From Annona cherimola (lineage: Eukaryota > Streptophyta > Magnoliopsida > Magnoliales > Annonaceae), in the NCBI GenBank assembly GCA_030490835.1, contig CM059975.1, forward strand, positions 57,527,174-57,591,173: DNA of 64,000 nucleotides, given 5' to 3'. A model generated the notes under the pieces. It did no database searches. It was not told where the DNA came from and saw only the letters and a program-made list of their open reading frames with translations. A program made the position numbers and the translations under genes. Below, piece after piece: positions 10,404 through 23,111 of this stretch. Each line of letters begins with the position of its first letter. Position 1 is the first letter of the stretch.

Positions 10404-13400
10404 ATTGGTAAAGTAATGAGAGTTTATTTTTAAAGAATTGAATTAAACTCAACTAAGAAAACAGTAAATGACCAAAGTAGGGTAGATATTGCTGAGATTG
10501 CCTTGAGATGATTAAGATAGGTGGGAATATGAATTCATTGAATCATAGTTATATCATTTGGTCCCATTTAAGTTAGTTGTGCAGAGATTATTAATCTAGG
10601 TTCATTCATATTCATATATGTCTTCTAACACATACAAACCTAACCAAGTTTTAGCCATGTACTATGGTCTCATGCACATAAGTAAAATAAGGTTGATAAC
10701 CACATAACCTAATCAAGATTACACAGGGTTAATAGGTATATTCCTATCCATATTAACATCCAATGCAAACAAGAGCTGGGAAACCTGTGTCTTATATATG
10801 GATCTTATTCAAATCCCACTTTTCCAAGCATGAATCTGAATATTCATATGTCATGACATAAATACATCATAGTCATCAAACACCATATAAAATTTCAGTT
10901 TACATTCTTCCCACATAAGTTCCATAACATAAAAATTCTAAGTTTTCCATTGATTCCTTAAGCCGGCACTTGCTCCTTTGCCATGACATGTCCCTCACCT
11001 GTCTTTGGGTTTGGAAAACAAATCGTGAGTCGAAACTCAATAAGAAAGCTATTTGCATTTTACAGACAAATCATTTCAGGCAACATTTTGCATTCAAAAT
11101 CATATTGGAAAACAATCTATACCTTATCTAAAGGTATATCTTAAAAGCATGAAATCCTGTACCCATCACGGGTCCCATACGCATAATGTCATATGAAAAC
11201 ATGAACACATATACCATTTCTCCCTTAGGATGGAAGCTAGCCAGACGACCATCCGTTAACTCCCATTTTAGAGAAGGCGCCGCCGACTTTATGCCTATTT
11301 CAAGCAACTTGGCCAAACCAAGGGGGGACAATCGGTCTGCTTATACCCTTCAAGTGAACCTAGTAACCTGTGCACATGAACTTTTGCATAAATCCATCTT
11401 TAACATGCTAGCATGATTTTTCAATCGGAACATAAACTCACATATTTTTCCATAGCATTTATCAAAGAGAAATTTCATAATATTGCATTTGAATTAAAAT
11501 ATCATTTCAACACTATTTTGCTAAGGGATGGTCATCCTTAAACACATTAGAAATAATTTCCGTAGTTTCATGAACCAAGTTAAAGCAAAAATTGCATTTA
11601 TGGAAACAATTTAGAAAAGAAAAAATCCCTTAGAAAATTTTCTTGCTTACCTAAATTCCTTAGCTTTCCGTCACAACTTTTTCTTTGTCTTTGCCTACAT
11701 GAGAATAATATGATTTTTCATATATTTCTTTTTCTCATATTTCATTTAGTTTTCCAACCCATTCCATATTCATACATCATCTATTTGACTTCATAAGTCA
11801 TCATACACATATATAGCTCATTTTGCACATATTAGAACATTTTATACACATTTCTTCGGCTACCATATAACATAACATGTATGACCCTATGCATAGGGTA
11901 TTCATTTCAATTACACAATATTCATTCAATAACCATCATACATAGGTTCATTAAGCTCACTTTGCCATTTATCCATTTTTTTCCAAAATACACACATGGG
12001 TGTTTCTTCTATGTACATATCATTGCCTTAGCTTCATAAATCAAGTCCAAAATTTTGGAATTAATATCATAAAATATCAAAAAGATATATAAACATGGAA
12101 TTCATCTCATTTTCATGCATTTTTGCACAAAATCATTTTTCATAAATCATTCGCCACCCATTTACCTTTATCCCTTCACATAAGCCCATTTAGCACATAT
12201 ACATAATGCATTTCATAAAATTTGCTAACTCAGAAATTTAATCCATATTTCAGAGGGTTAATTACTCTTAATTACCACTTCATTTAAGGTATTTTCTTGG
12301 GATTTAAATCCATTCACCATAGGTTTCCAAAACAGCAAGTTTGGAACCCGTTTTTCACCCATTTTACGTGTCTTTTGACACATAACCCTATGCAGTCATA
12401 TAATTCCGAAATTTCAGAAAATAAATCCATTTTTCCTAATCCATATTTAGGTATTAAACACATATATAACATATATGCATTATCATTTCTCAAAACAGCA
12501 AGTTACCCACACGTTTTGAGTCCCGTTTCACATCGGGTTTGACATTCATAAAATCTATAAAAATCAGTTTTAGGGTTTCTTTTCCCAAATAATTTTGGGC
12601 ATCCATAATACTTTAAACCTAGGGTATTTTACCCTACATAACATGCATAAAACATACAAACCCATTTTCATAGCATTTTTAGCATAGAAACTTAGAAATT
12701 AGGTTAAAATCATCACTTTGCATTCCATAACTTCAAAAATTTCTTATTTAAGCATAAACCATCATATATTTTGCATGAATACATGATTCATAACTTAATC
12801 ACATCATCAAACCAAAACAGCAACTTATCTTGGAGATTTAAGGTTTATCAACTTGGATTTTCCACTTAATACACATGCAAAACCTCATTTTTATCAACTT
12901 AAACTTAAAAATTCATACATAAAACCTAATATCCATTCCATATTCATTAAAAAGCATGTTAAATCACCATTTTACAGATCCTTTAAGCATCCTTTTCATT
13001 TTCCCATTATGCAGTTTAAAACTCAAAATAATCAACTCCAACAATCACATATACTTACTTGGTTTTGAGCTAAATCAAATCCTAATCCCTTGAGATGGTT
13101 TCCTCCTCAATTCCTCCCTTTTTTTCCTTGCTTTTCTTCTTCTTCTTGCTGGAAAATATGGACGTGAGCTGCTGCTGTTATATGGGACGTTTTCAGCACT
13201 TAGGCAATTTCCCAAAGCCCATTCCATGTTTATGTGCATGGGTTTTATAGTTGCTGGAATTTTTCCAGATGTGGGCCCCACCTTTTGGGAAATTTCTACA
13301 CTCTTAAATGCTCCCTTATCTACCTTATGTGCTGGTTAAATTTCAGCCTAGTAAAATGGGATTTTACCATTTTACAAAAATCAGAAAATGGCATTGATCC

Positions 13401-13496
13401 ATAGCCGTCCAAGTGTGTCCATCCAAGCACGTCATTTTCTGCCCATTTTTGCAGCCATTTTTCCCATTTTTTCAATCCTAATTTAAGGGTAAATTG
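10404..13496 (-). mobile_element. Gypsy-type LTR, left part, interrupted at 13496 by E2
   Basis: Gene-free AT-rich sequence. From about 10985 it matches the internal LTR blocks at 24784, 33788 and 46359 (a TTTGG...AAACAAATCGTGAGTCGAAACTC-like segment, written here in pieces: CACCTGTCTTTGGG, CGTGAGTCGAAACTC). A GC-rich box, GGCGCCGCCGAC, lies near 11276. It continues at 22026 on the far side of E2. The left boundary is unclear; 10404 begins ATTGGTAAAG, which resembles positions just inside the other LTR left ends. Small ORFs here look random. Confidence 0.55.
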
Positions 13497-15127
13497 TGTT
13501 GGAAACATGTGAAAAATAAGCCAAGTTTATGTTTTGATGATTAACAAATCAATTTGAGTAAGTTTTGGTTACTAACATGTTTGTGGAAATGACTTAAGGT
13601 TATAAATTTGAATATTATAAAGCATGTCAAGTCAAGTCGATTTCCAAGTCGACTCAAGCATCGACTTAGGCCAAATCGATCCCCAAGTCGACTCAAGAAG
13701 CGACTTCAAGACGTCATTCCCTTCCAGAGTTGAAATCGAGAATGAGAGGTGCCGAAGTCGCATCCCAAGTCGACTCCAGTATCGACTTCGAAACATCATT
13801 TCCTTCCAGAGTTGAAATCGAGAACAAGGACTGTCGAAGTCGCATCCCAAGTCGACTCCGCTTGCGACTTGAGGTGAAGTCGCAGACCAAGTCGACTCCA
13901 GTAGCGACTTGGAGGCGTCATTTCTGTCCAGAGTTGAAATCGAGAACAAGGGCTGCCGAAGTCGCATCCCAAGTCGACTCCGCATGCGACTTGGGTGAAG
14001 TCGCAGATCAAGTCGACTCCGACTTCGACTTCAATACGGAAACATGCAGATCAAGATAAATGGTAGATTCAAGAGTTTCAAAAGAAGATTAAGGTAAAAG
14101 ACAACTCAAGTACTCAAGAACTCAAGAAAAGGAATCCAAGGTATTTTATGTAAAAGGGAGAACATTCAATATGAAGAAAATCTAATGATCAAAGTCATCT
14201 CTGAAGATTTCGAGTTCACCAAGCAAGCTGCCGAGGTGAAGTCGCACCCGAAGTCGACTCCACCTGCGACTTGGGTCAAGTCGAGGACCAAGTCGACCCA
14301 GTTAGGAACTTGAAGGAGTTGCGAGCAGGCGAAGTCGCACCCGAAGTCGACTCCATCTGCAACTTGGGCGAAGTCGCACCCGAAGTCGACTCCACCTGCG
14401 ACTTGGGTCGCAACGGTCAGAAAATTTTCGAACGTTGGCGCATTAAATGCGCGTCACCTACCTCCAAACGTTCGGATTCCCTCCACAATTATAAAAGGCA
14501 TTCAATATGAACGAGGAGGGTACTGAGAATCATTGAATGTGCATATCTCCTATCTCCAAGAGCATTAAGTAATCAAGCCATCATAAAGAAGAAGAACTCT
14601 GAGTTCAAACTGGCAAGAGCTTCTTATTGAATCATCAACACTGCTGTACAAGTTCTTCTCTGCGTCAAAACTGGCTCTACACAACAGTAACATGTAGAAA
14701 CTCTCTTTTATTCTTATTGTTGTATTGAACTGGTTTTAGCTTGGGTAGCTAAGAACAAGTGTAAGCAAAGTAGTGTGTGATTGGAGTGGAACTCGTCACC
14801 TACTTGTGCTGTGTATTGTTGATGCCCCCTAGAGCTAGAATCTAGAAGAGAGTGGAGACTCTAGTTGTATTCGCGGAATACATAGTGGAACCCAAGTCAC
14901 AAGAGGTGTAAGCTTGGAAGAGTGGAGTAGGGAGGTTGCCCGAACCACTATAAAATCTTGTGTGCTGATGTTTATTTCTGCTCTCTACACTATATTGCTT
15001 TCCATTCTGTTTCTTCATAAAGGGGACTAAATTAATCCGGGATAAAGTTTCTGCTTAAGTTTAAATTTTTTAAATACCCAATTCACCCCTCCCCTCTTGG
15101 GTAATTGCCATTAACTCGGGACCAACA
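13497..15127 (+). repeat. E2 5' LTR
   Basis: 1631 bp, TGTTGGAAACATGTG to GGGACCAACA. GTCGAC palindrome arrays fill about 13625-14035 and 14230-14410. The TATA box TATAAAAG is at 14490-14497. One copy of the CCCCTAGAGCTAGAATCTAG repeat is at about 14824. The frames that read across the arrays are repeat translations. Confidence 0.92.
14490..14497 (+). promoter_or_regulatory. TATA box of the E2 5' LTR
   Basis: TATAAAAG, about 80 bp downstream of the last palindrome unit; the 3' LTR carries the same motif. This would be the promoter for the element's genomic RNA. Confidence 0.65.
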
Positions 15128-15129
15128 AG

Positions 15130-15141
15130 TGGTATCAGAGC
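15130..15141 (+). other. E2 primer binding site, initiator-Met tRNA type
   Basis: TGGTATCAGAGC starts three bases after the LTR end. This is the usual sequence complementary to the 3' end of plant initiator methionine tRNA used by copia elements to start minus-strand synthesis. Confidence 0.9.
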
Positions 15142-15176
15142 AGGTCTTTGAGTTTTACCAAAGAGATCTTATTGAT

Positions 15177-17049
15177 ATGGCATCCTAATTGACTTCCGTT
15201 CTCGCATTTGCCGAAGGCCAATCTTTTACTAGGTCATCATTATTTGATGGTAATAATTTTGGCTTTTGGAAGCTTCGTATGAAGCAACTCATCATGGCTA
15301 CAGATATGGATTCTTGGATTGCAATTCAAGACGGTGTAACCTTGCCTATTGATGAAAGAGCTTCCAAATGGACCGAAGAGGAAGTAAGAACTGTAAAGAG
15401 CAATGCTAAAGCTATGAACTCACTATTTTGTGCTCTTATAGCTTCTGAATATGATAGAGTATCCTCTTGTCTAACTGCAAAAGAAATATGAGATACTTTA
15501 ACATCTATCTATGAAGGAACTTCTCAAGTCCAAGGCACAAGGAGAAATATTTTGATCGGAGAATTGGAAAGCTTTAGAATGCTAGAAACAGAAAATATTT
15601 CTGAAATGTTTGCTAGATTCTCTAAAATTACTAATGCCTTGAAAGGTCTTGGAAGGGAAATTTCTGAATTTGAACAGGTTATGAAGATTCTAAGGGCGCT
15701 ACCCGATTCATGGACTCCAAAAATTACTGCAATAGAAGAAGCCAAAGACCTAAACATATTGAAGCTAGAAGATCTTATTAGCTCATTAATGTCACATGAG
15801 CTAATCAAGAAAAGAAATGAAGATCACCACAAAGGCAAGAGAACCATTGCATTGAAAGCAGCACATAACTCGGATGAGTCCACCTCCTCATCCCATAACG
15901 ACGATGAAGACATTGCGTTGTTAACCCGGAAATTTTGAAAGTTCGTAAGGAGAGAAAAGAACTTTAAAGATTTCAAAGAAAGACCGCGAAAAGAGCAGAA
16001 GAAGGAGGCCACAAAGTGCTATAGCTGCGCCGATACGGGACATATGCAAGCTCAATGTCCTACACCGGAAGAGAGATCAAAAGATCAACAAGAAAGGAAG
16101 GAAAGACATGAAAGCAGAAAATTTCAAAGGCCAAAGGGAAGAGGAATATACGTGAACGAAGAAACTTCATCAACAAGTAGCTCCTCAACCGATGATTTTG
16201 ATACGGCAAATTGTGCAAGAATATGCTGCATGGCGCGGATTGAGCAAGAAGAAGATTTGTTGTGTTTAAACACAACGGAAGTTTTGGAAGAGCAAACCAC
16301 CTCAACCAAGTACACAAGTAATGAAGAGGTAAATTCCAAATTTTTCTATTCTCAATCTACTCACTCTTCTATTCAAGAATGTCTCAAATGTGCTGAATTA
16401 GAAGAATTACAACATGCATATGATTCATTATACGACGAAATAAAAAAAACTAGGAAATAAGTTATCATTAAAGAGACAACAATGCAATTCCATTATTATT
16501 GTAAATGGAAAACTAGCTGAAAGTACATCAAAACTGAAAGATGAAAATGAATTGCTTTTGAAAGAAGTAGAGAAATTGAAAAAGGAGAATGAATCCTTAA
16601 ATGAATCATTAGCAAAATTCTCTAATTCAGGAGAAAATGTAAAAATGTTTCTGAACATGACCTCACAAACAAATAAAAGAAGTCTTGGATACTCCACATT
16701 TGAGCAAAGAGAAAATGGCAAATCGAATGTGCCAATACTTGGGAAAAATCAAACCAAAACTGCACCTATCTACAAGCCCAAAGGGAAACATACTACGTGG
16801 ACTAGAAGGCCAATTGTTGAATCAATACATACTTGGAGGCCTACTCCTAGATTACCAATGGCTTGCAATTTTTGCAATAAAATGGGTCATAAAGTCCATA
16901 AATGTAATTTTAAGAAACTATATGACCATGGTGCAAAATTAGTTTGGGCTCCAAGAAACACAAGATTTGGACTTTCAAAGATAGAACAACAAAGATTAAA
17001 TCAGTTTACTAACCCAAATGGACCCATAAAATGGGTACCAAAGAGATAA
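15177..17049 (+). pseudogene. E2 gag remnant
   Basis: Collinear with the intact gag of E3. The expected ATG at 15177 is followed by GCA TCC and then TAA (15186-15188), where E3 has CAA. Further stops are TGA at 15489 (a Trp codon in E3) and TGA at 15936. A frameshift follows near 16440 in an A-run. It retains the first zinc knuckle region as CYSCADTGHMQAQC near 16018 and a second, CNFCNKMGHKVHKC, near 16864, before IKWVPKR and a TAA at 17047-17049. Gag would form the particle and bind RNA; this copy cannot make it. Many changes fit C-to-T decay. Confidence 0.9.
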
Positions 17050-17056
17050 GATTTAT

Positions 17057-20000
17057 TTGTTCATTTTTCAGGTATGTTTCAAGGCAAAGGCAAGCAACGT
17101 TTGGTTCATGGATAGTGGTTGCTCAAGGCATATGACCGGTGAAAGAAGTTTATTTCATAAACTCAAGCCTTGCAACGATGGAACTGTTGCTTTTGGAAAT
17201 AATGAGAAAGGTAAGATCAAAGGTAAAGAAAACATTTATAGTATTTCAAATGTATGTATGGAAGATGTATTATTTGTTGAAGGACTCAAGCACAATTTAA
17301 TGAGTATTAGCCAATTATGTGACAAAGGATACAAGGTTGTGTTTGAATCATCTATATGTAGTGTATTTAATGGAGAACATATCATGTTTAGCGTAAAAAG
17401 ACATGGAAATGTATATTTGGTTTTCACTGGATGAACTTGATGGTCAATGTCTAATGGCCATTGACAATGATCGATGGGTTTGGCATAAGAGGCTTGGGCA
17501 TATAAACATGAAAAATATAAAGACCCTATGGAAGAAGAGTTCGGTAGAAGGATTGCCTAAATTGAAATATGACAAAGATAAAATTTGCAAGGCATGTCAA
17601 TTGTCAAAACAACCTAAAATGCCTTTCTCTACCAAAAAGGAGATTTCCACCACTAGGCCACTTGAATTGCTACACATGGATCTATATGGGTCATCCGACA
17701 TTTTAACCATTGGTGGAAAGAAATATGTGTTTGTAATAGTTGATGATTTTTCAAGATTCACATGGGTAATTCTCTTAGCTAGCAAAGATGAAGCCTTCTC
17801 TATGTTTGCAACTTTTGTAAACTTGGTGCAAAATGAAAAACAATGTACTATTATGACCATTAGAAGTGATCATGGTGGTGAGTTTGAAAATAAACGATTC
17901 ATAGAATTGTGTAATGAAAAAGGAATTCATCACACATTTTCTGCACCAAGAACACCACAACAAAATGGAGTGGTTGAAAGGAAAAATAAAACTATACAAG
18001 AGATGGCTAGAACAATGCTAAATGAGAGTAAATTATCCAAGAAATTTTGGGGTGAAGCTATAAGTACAGCTTGTCATGTGTTGATCCGAGTTACCATTAA
18101 AAAAGACCCCATATGAGCTATGGAAAGGTAGAAAACTAAATATTTCATATTTTCATGCCTTTGGTTGCACATGTTATGTTTTGAACAATGGAAAAACCAA
18201 CTTGGGAAAATTGGATGCTAAAAGTGATGAGGCAATATTCCTTGGTTACTCATCAAATAGCAAAGCATATAGAGTCTTCAATAAAAGAAACCAAGTTGTA
18301 GAAGAGTCAATACATGTTGTTTTTTATGAATGTAACCCATGCTCCAAAAGAAAAGATGATTTAAGTGATGCAGATGATATAACAAGTAGCCTTGAAAAAC
18401 CGCATGTGGAAAAGCAAGAAGAATCCATGGAGGAAAGGGTAAGTGAAGGTAATAATTCCTATAAACCTCCAACTAATTTAAAGTTCAAAAATGACCATCC
18501 AATTGAGCAAGTTATAGGGAATATTTATGAAGGTGTAAAGACTAGAAGGTCAAAACAAAATGTTTGTGGACAATACGCCTTTGTATCCAAAATTGAACCA
18601 TCTACTATTGATCAAGCTCTTGATGATGAAAATTGGATCATAGCAATGCAAGAAGAGCTAAATCAATTTGAAAGAAACCAAGTTTGGCATCTTATTCCAA
18701 GACCAAAAGATTGTACTGTCATTGGCACAAAGTGGGTCTTTAGGAACAAATTAGATTAAAGTGGACTTGTAGTGAGAAACAAAGCTAGACTTGTGGCAAA
18801 CGGATACTCACAAGAAGAAGGAATAGATTTTGAGGAATCATATGCCCCGGTTGCTAGATTAGAAGCTATTCGCATCTTACTAGCTTTTGCATCTCACATG
18901 AACTTTAAATTGTTTCAAATGGATATTAAAAGTGCATTTTTGAATGGATATATAAATGAAGAGGTGTATGTTGAACAACCACCTGGATTTGAGGAGAAAG
19001 GTCAATCTAAATTTGTATACAAATTAACCAAAGCATTATATGGATTAAAACAAGCTCCAAGAGCTTGGTATGAGAGATTAAGCAAATTTTTTATTGATCA
19101 TGACTTTCAAAAGGGAAAGGTAGACACCACTTTGTTTATCAAATATAAAGAAAAAAATATCTTGATTATTCAAATTTATGTTGATGATATTATCTTTGGT
19201 GCTACTAATGAGATTCTTTGTTAAGAATTTTCTGAGCTTATGCAGAAAGAATTTGAGATGAGTATGATGGGGGAGCTGAATTTCTTCCTTGGACTACAAA
19301 TCAAGCAACTAAATGAAGGGATTTTCATCAACCAGTCCAAGTATATCAAAGAAATGTTGAAGAAGTTTCGCATGGAAAACAGCAAAGGGGCAAACACGCC
19401 TATGAGCTCAACAATTAAAATTGACAAAGATGAGAAAGGAAAAACAATTGATTTAAAATTATATAAAAGCATGATAGGTTCTTTATTATATTTAACTGCT
19501 TCTAGGCTTGATATATTGTTTAGTGTATGTATGTGCTCTAGATTTCAATCATGTCCAAAAGAATCCACACTTGGTAGCTGTAAAAAGAATTTTTAGATAT
19601 TTAGTAGACACTACCAACATAGGACTTTGGTATCCAAATGGCTCTAATTTTGATCTAATCGGCTACTCGGATGCGGATTTTTCCGGTTACAAAGTAGATA
19701 GAAAAAGCACTAGTTGAACATGTCAGTTTCTTGGGAACATGTTGGTTTCATGGTTTTCAAGAAAACAAACTAGTGTTGCTCTATCTACGGCGGAAGCCGA
19801 ATATATTGCCGCGCGGGAGCTGTTGTGCCCAATTACTTTGGATGAAACAACAACTTAGGGACTATGGCATGGATTTTAAAGATATACCTATTATATGTGA
19901 TAATACAAGTGTCATATGTTTAACTAAAAATCCAGTATTGCATTCTAGGACCAAACATATAGACCTTAGACATCATTTTATTAGAGAACATGTAGAAAAT

Positions 20001-20085
20001 CATGATATATGTTTGGAATATGTAAGAACAGAGGATCAAATTGCAGATATATTCATCAAACCTCTTACAAAGCACAAACTGAGGG
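17057..20085 (+). pseudogene. E2 pol remnant (protease, integrase, RT, RNase H)
   Basis: Pol is read in the +1 frame relative to gag. Protease retains WFMDSGCSRHMTG near 17100. Integrase shows the HHCC zinc finger (HKRLGH, CKACQLSK) and the catalytic Asp/Asp/Glu contexts LHMDLYG, IRSDHGGEF and NGVVERKN. RT retains YVDDIIFG near 19180, and RNase H retains GYSDADF. Breaks include frameshifts near 17430 and 18110, TAA at about 18757, TAA at 19222, a frameshift near 19590, TGA at 19715 and a frameshift near 19815. The last roughly 20 codons of RNase H are deleted at about 20078 compared with E3. Confidence 0.92.
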
Positions 20086-20349
20086 GGAGCACAGGTTCAG
20101 GGGGAGCAACCCCACCATTTTCAAAAAGTTTTACCCACTCTATCTCAATTTTTTTATACATTGACAAAAAGGGGGAGAAGAGATGAGGATTTGAGTCTAA
20201 GTGGTTTTAAGAAGAGATCGGGATTTGAATATTTTGTGATTGTTTGCATGAGTATGATAAAAGCTTCAAAATGAAAAATTGGCATGTTTTTAAGACATTG
20301 AAAGGTATACACTCAAATCAGTTTTATCAATCATCAAAAAGGGGGAGAT
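20086..20349 (+). other. E2 3' untranslated stretch with polypurine tracts
   Basis: Short non-coding spacer with several purine runs: CTGAGGGGGAGCAC, AAAAAGGGGGAGAAG near 20165, and the LTR-adjacent AAAAAGGGGGAGAT at 20336-20349, which is the priming tract. No env-like ORF. Confidence 0.8.
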
Positions 20350-22020
20350 TGTTGGAAACATGTGGAAAATAAGCCAAGTCTATGTTTTGATGATTAACAA
20401 ATCAATTTGAGTAAGTTTTGATTACTAACATGTTTGTGGAAATGACTTAAGCTTATAAATTTGAAGATTATAAAGCATGGCAAGTCAAGTCGATTTCCAA
20501 GTCAACTCAAGCATCGACTTAGGCCAAGTCGATCCCCAAGTCGACTCAAGAAGCGACTTCAAGACGTCATTCCCTTCCAGAGTTGAAATCGAGAATGAGA
20601 GGTGCCGAAGTCGCATCCCAAGTCGACTCCGCTTGCGACTTGGGTGAAGTCGCAGACCAAGTCGACTCCAGCATCGACTTCAAAACGTCATTTCCTTCCA
20701 GAGTTGAAATCGAGAACAAGGACTGTTGAAGTCGCATCCCAAGTCGACTCCGCTTGCGACTTGAGGTGAAGTCGCAGACCAAGTCGACTCCAGTAGCGAC
20801 TTGGAGGCGTCATTTCTGTCCAGAGTTGAAACCGAGAACAAGAGCTGCCGAAGTCGCATCCCAAGTCAACTCCGCATGCGACTTGGGTGAAGTCGCAGAT
20901 CAAGTCGACTCCGACTTCGACTTCAATACGGAAACATGCAGATCAAGATAAATGGTAGATTCAAGAGTTTCAAAAGAAGATGAAGGTAAAAGACAACTCA
21001 AGTACTCAAGAACTCAAGAAAAGGAATCCAAGGTATTTTATGTAAAAGGGAGAACATTCAATATGAAGAAAATCTAATGATCAAAGTCATCTCTGAAGAT
21101 TTCAAGTTCACCAAGCAAGCTGCCGAGGTGAAGTCGCACCCGAAGTCGACTCCACCTGCGACTTGGGTCAAGTCGAGGACCAAGTCGACCCAGTTAGGAA
21201 CTTGAAGGAGTTGCGAGCAGGCGAAGTCTCACCCGAAGTCGACTCCATTTGCGACTTGGGCGAAGTCGCACCCGAAGTCGACTCCACCTGCGACTTGGGT
21301 CGCAACGGTCAGAAAATTTTTGAACGTTGGCGCATTAAATGCGCACCACCTACCTCCAAACATTCAGATTCCCTCCACAATTATAAAAGGCATTCAATAT
21401 GAACGAGGAGGGTAGCTGAGAATCATTGAATGTGCATAACTACTATCTCCAAGAGCATTAAGTGATCAAGCCATCATAAAGAAGAAGAACTCCGAGTTCA
21501 AACTGGCAAGAGCTTCTTATTGAATTATCAACACTGCTGTACAAGTTCTTCTCTGCGTCAAAACTGGCTCTACACAACAGTAACGTGTAGAAACTCTCTT
21601 TTATTCTTATTGTTGTATTGAACTTGTTTTAGCTTGGGTAGCTAAGAACAAGTGTAAACAAAGTAGTGTGTGATTGGAGTGGAACTCGTCACCTACTTGT
21701 GCTGTGTATTGTTGATGCCCCCTAGAGCTAGAATCTAGAAGAGAGTGGAGACTCTAGTTGTATTCGCGGAATACATAGTGGAACCCAAGTCACAAAAGGT
21801 GTGAGCTTGGAAGAGTGGAGTAGAGAGATTGCCCGAACCACTATAAAATCCTGTGTGCTTATGTTTATTTCTGCTCTCTATACTATATTGCTTTCCATTA
21901 TGTTTCTTCATAAAGGGGACTAAATTAATCCGGGGTAAAGTTTCTACTTAAGTTTAAATTTTTTAAATACCAAATTCACCCCTCCCCTCTTGGGTAATTG
22001 TCATTAACTCGGGACCAACA
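20350..22020 (+). repeat. E2 3' LTR
   Basis: 1671 bp, 40 bp longer than the 5' LTR. The extra length is one added palindrome unit near 20630-20670 (CGCTTGCGACTTGGG plus GAAGTCGCAGACC). Otherwise it has the same order: palindrome arrays, TATA, a single CTAGAGCTAGAATCTAG repeat, and the end GGGACCAACA. Confidence 0.92.
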
Positions 22021-22025
22021 AATTG

Positions 22026-23111
22026 TACACTTAATTACCCATTAATTTATGTATTAATTTGGTGTAAATAAATTTAGCAAAAATTGCAGAAACTTAACAT
22101 TTCAAACCACATTTCCATCCCCATTTGTTGTCCACGTTTCAGCTGCATATATCTGACTTTTCTAATTTTTTTATTGCTGCAAATCTTCATAATTATATTC
22201 ACATCTCATGTACTTGCATCCCTACAACTTATATACATATTTTAAAAAATTAACAATTCAAAAAAAATCAGCTTGGCAGCCCTTGGACGTCCCCTTATGC
22301 CACCTCCTCTATGCTAGGTTTTGCCTTTTGTAGCTCCATCATCATATGCATTCAATGGATGGATAATTCTCACATTTTTGCATTTCAAATAATTTCACAA
22401 AATACCCTAAAAATGGCCTGGAATTGCCACCTCAAATCCCATTCACATCATGTATTTATGCTTGGTACTCTAACATTAAATGAAATGTACTCATGTGGAG
22501 CATTAGTCAACCAAACTTACCTTTTTCATTGCAGAAATTTTCCTAACATTTCATGCTTAATCTAAGCCATTCAAAATAAACATCTCATAATTTCATTCAA
22601 CCGTTTCAAATTTCATCTCAATCCGAGTTTCCTAGCTCTCGTTATAGTCGTTTAAAGTTAACGCTTGAAATTGAAATATGATAAATAAATCATAACTCTT
22701 ATTTCATCAAGAATTTTCATAACCCATTAATTCCATATTACCAAGACCAACATTATTAATTTTCGTTTCAAATTTCACTTGAATCCGCCTTATAGGCGTT
22801 GAGTTATGAATTTTCCACTGTTTTTCCATTTAACTTGTCAATTATCATATAAATTTCCATAATTCATATTAAATAATGGAAAATTATTTTTTCATGATAT
22901 ATTTGCTTTTTTAAATCAACATCAATATGCTCTAATCCTATTGTCTCATTTTAGCTCAAAATGATTAATCACATCATTATTGTTAATCCTTAACCCTAAT
23001 TGCAATAATTAGCAAAAATCATATAATACCTTCATAATTCAATAATTCACAAATAATATCATATACATTATTAATGCATACATATGGGTTCTACCTGGTT
23101 AGGGTTTCACA
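22026..23111 (-). mobile_element. Gypsy-type 3' LTR, right part beyond E2
   Basis: Continues the LTR interrupted at 13496. On the minus strand it begins TGTGAAACCCTAACC at 23111, directly preceded by a purine tract AAGGGGGGAGGAT (23112-23124), so this is the 3' LTR of the gypsy element whose pol remnant lies at 23107-23868. Non-coding. Confidence 0.75.

Larger units (their letters stand above)
13497..22020 (+). mobile_element. Copia element E2, complete but decayed
   Basis: 8524 bp with both LTRs, a primer binding site, gag-pol remnants, a polypurine tract and a perfect 5-bp target duplication AATTG (13492-13496 and 22021-22025). Coding regions hold many stops and frameshifts. The LTRs differ by an extra roughly 40-bp palindrome unit in the 3' copy and scattered substitutions, so it is older than E3. 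It has no extra ORF after pol. It lies inside a gypsy LTR. Confidence 0.93.

Noticed and set aside
13624..14410. CRISPR-like array from regular repeated units
   Set aside because: Unit spacing and spacers are irregular, spacers are themselves repeats, and the setting is a plant LTR with no cas genes.
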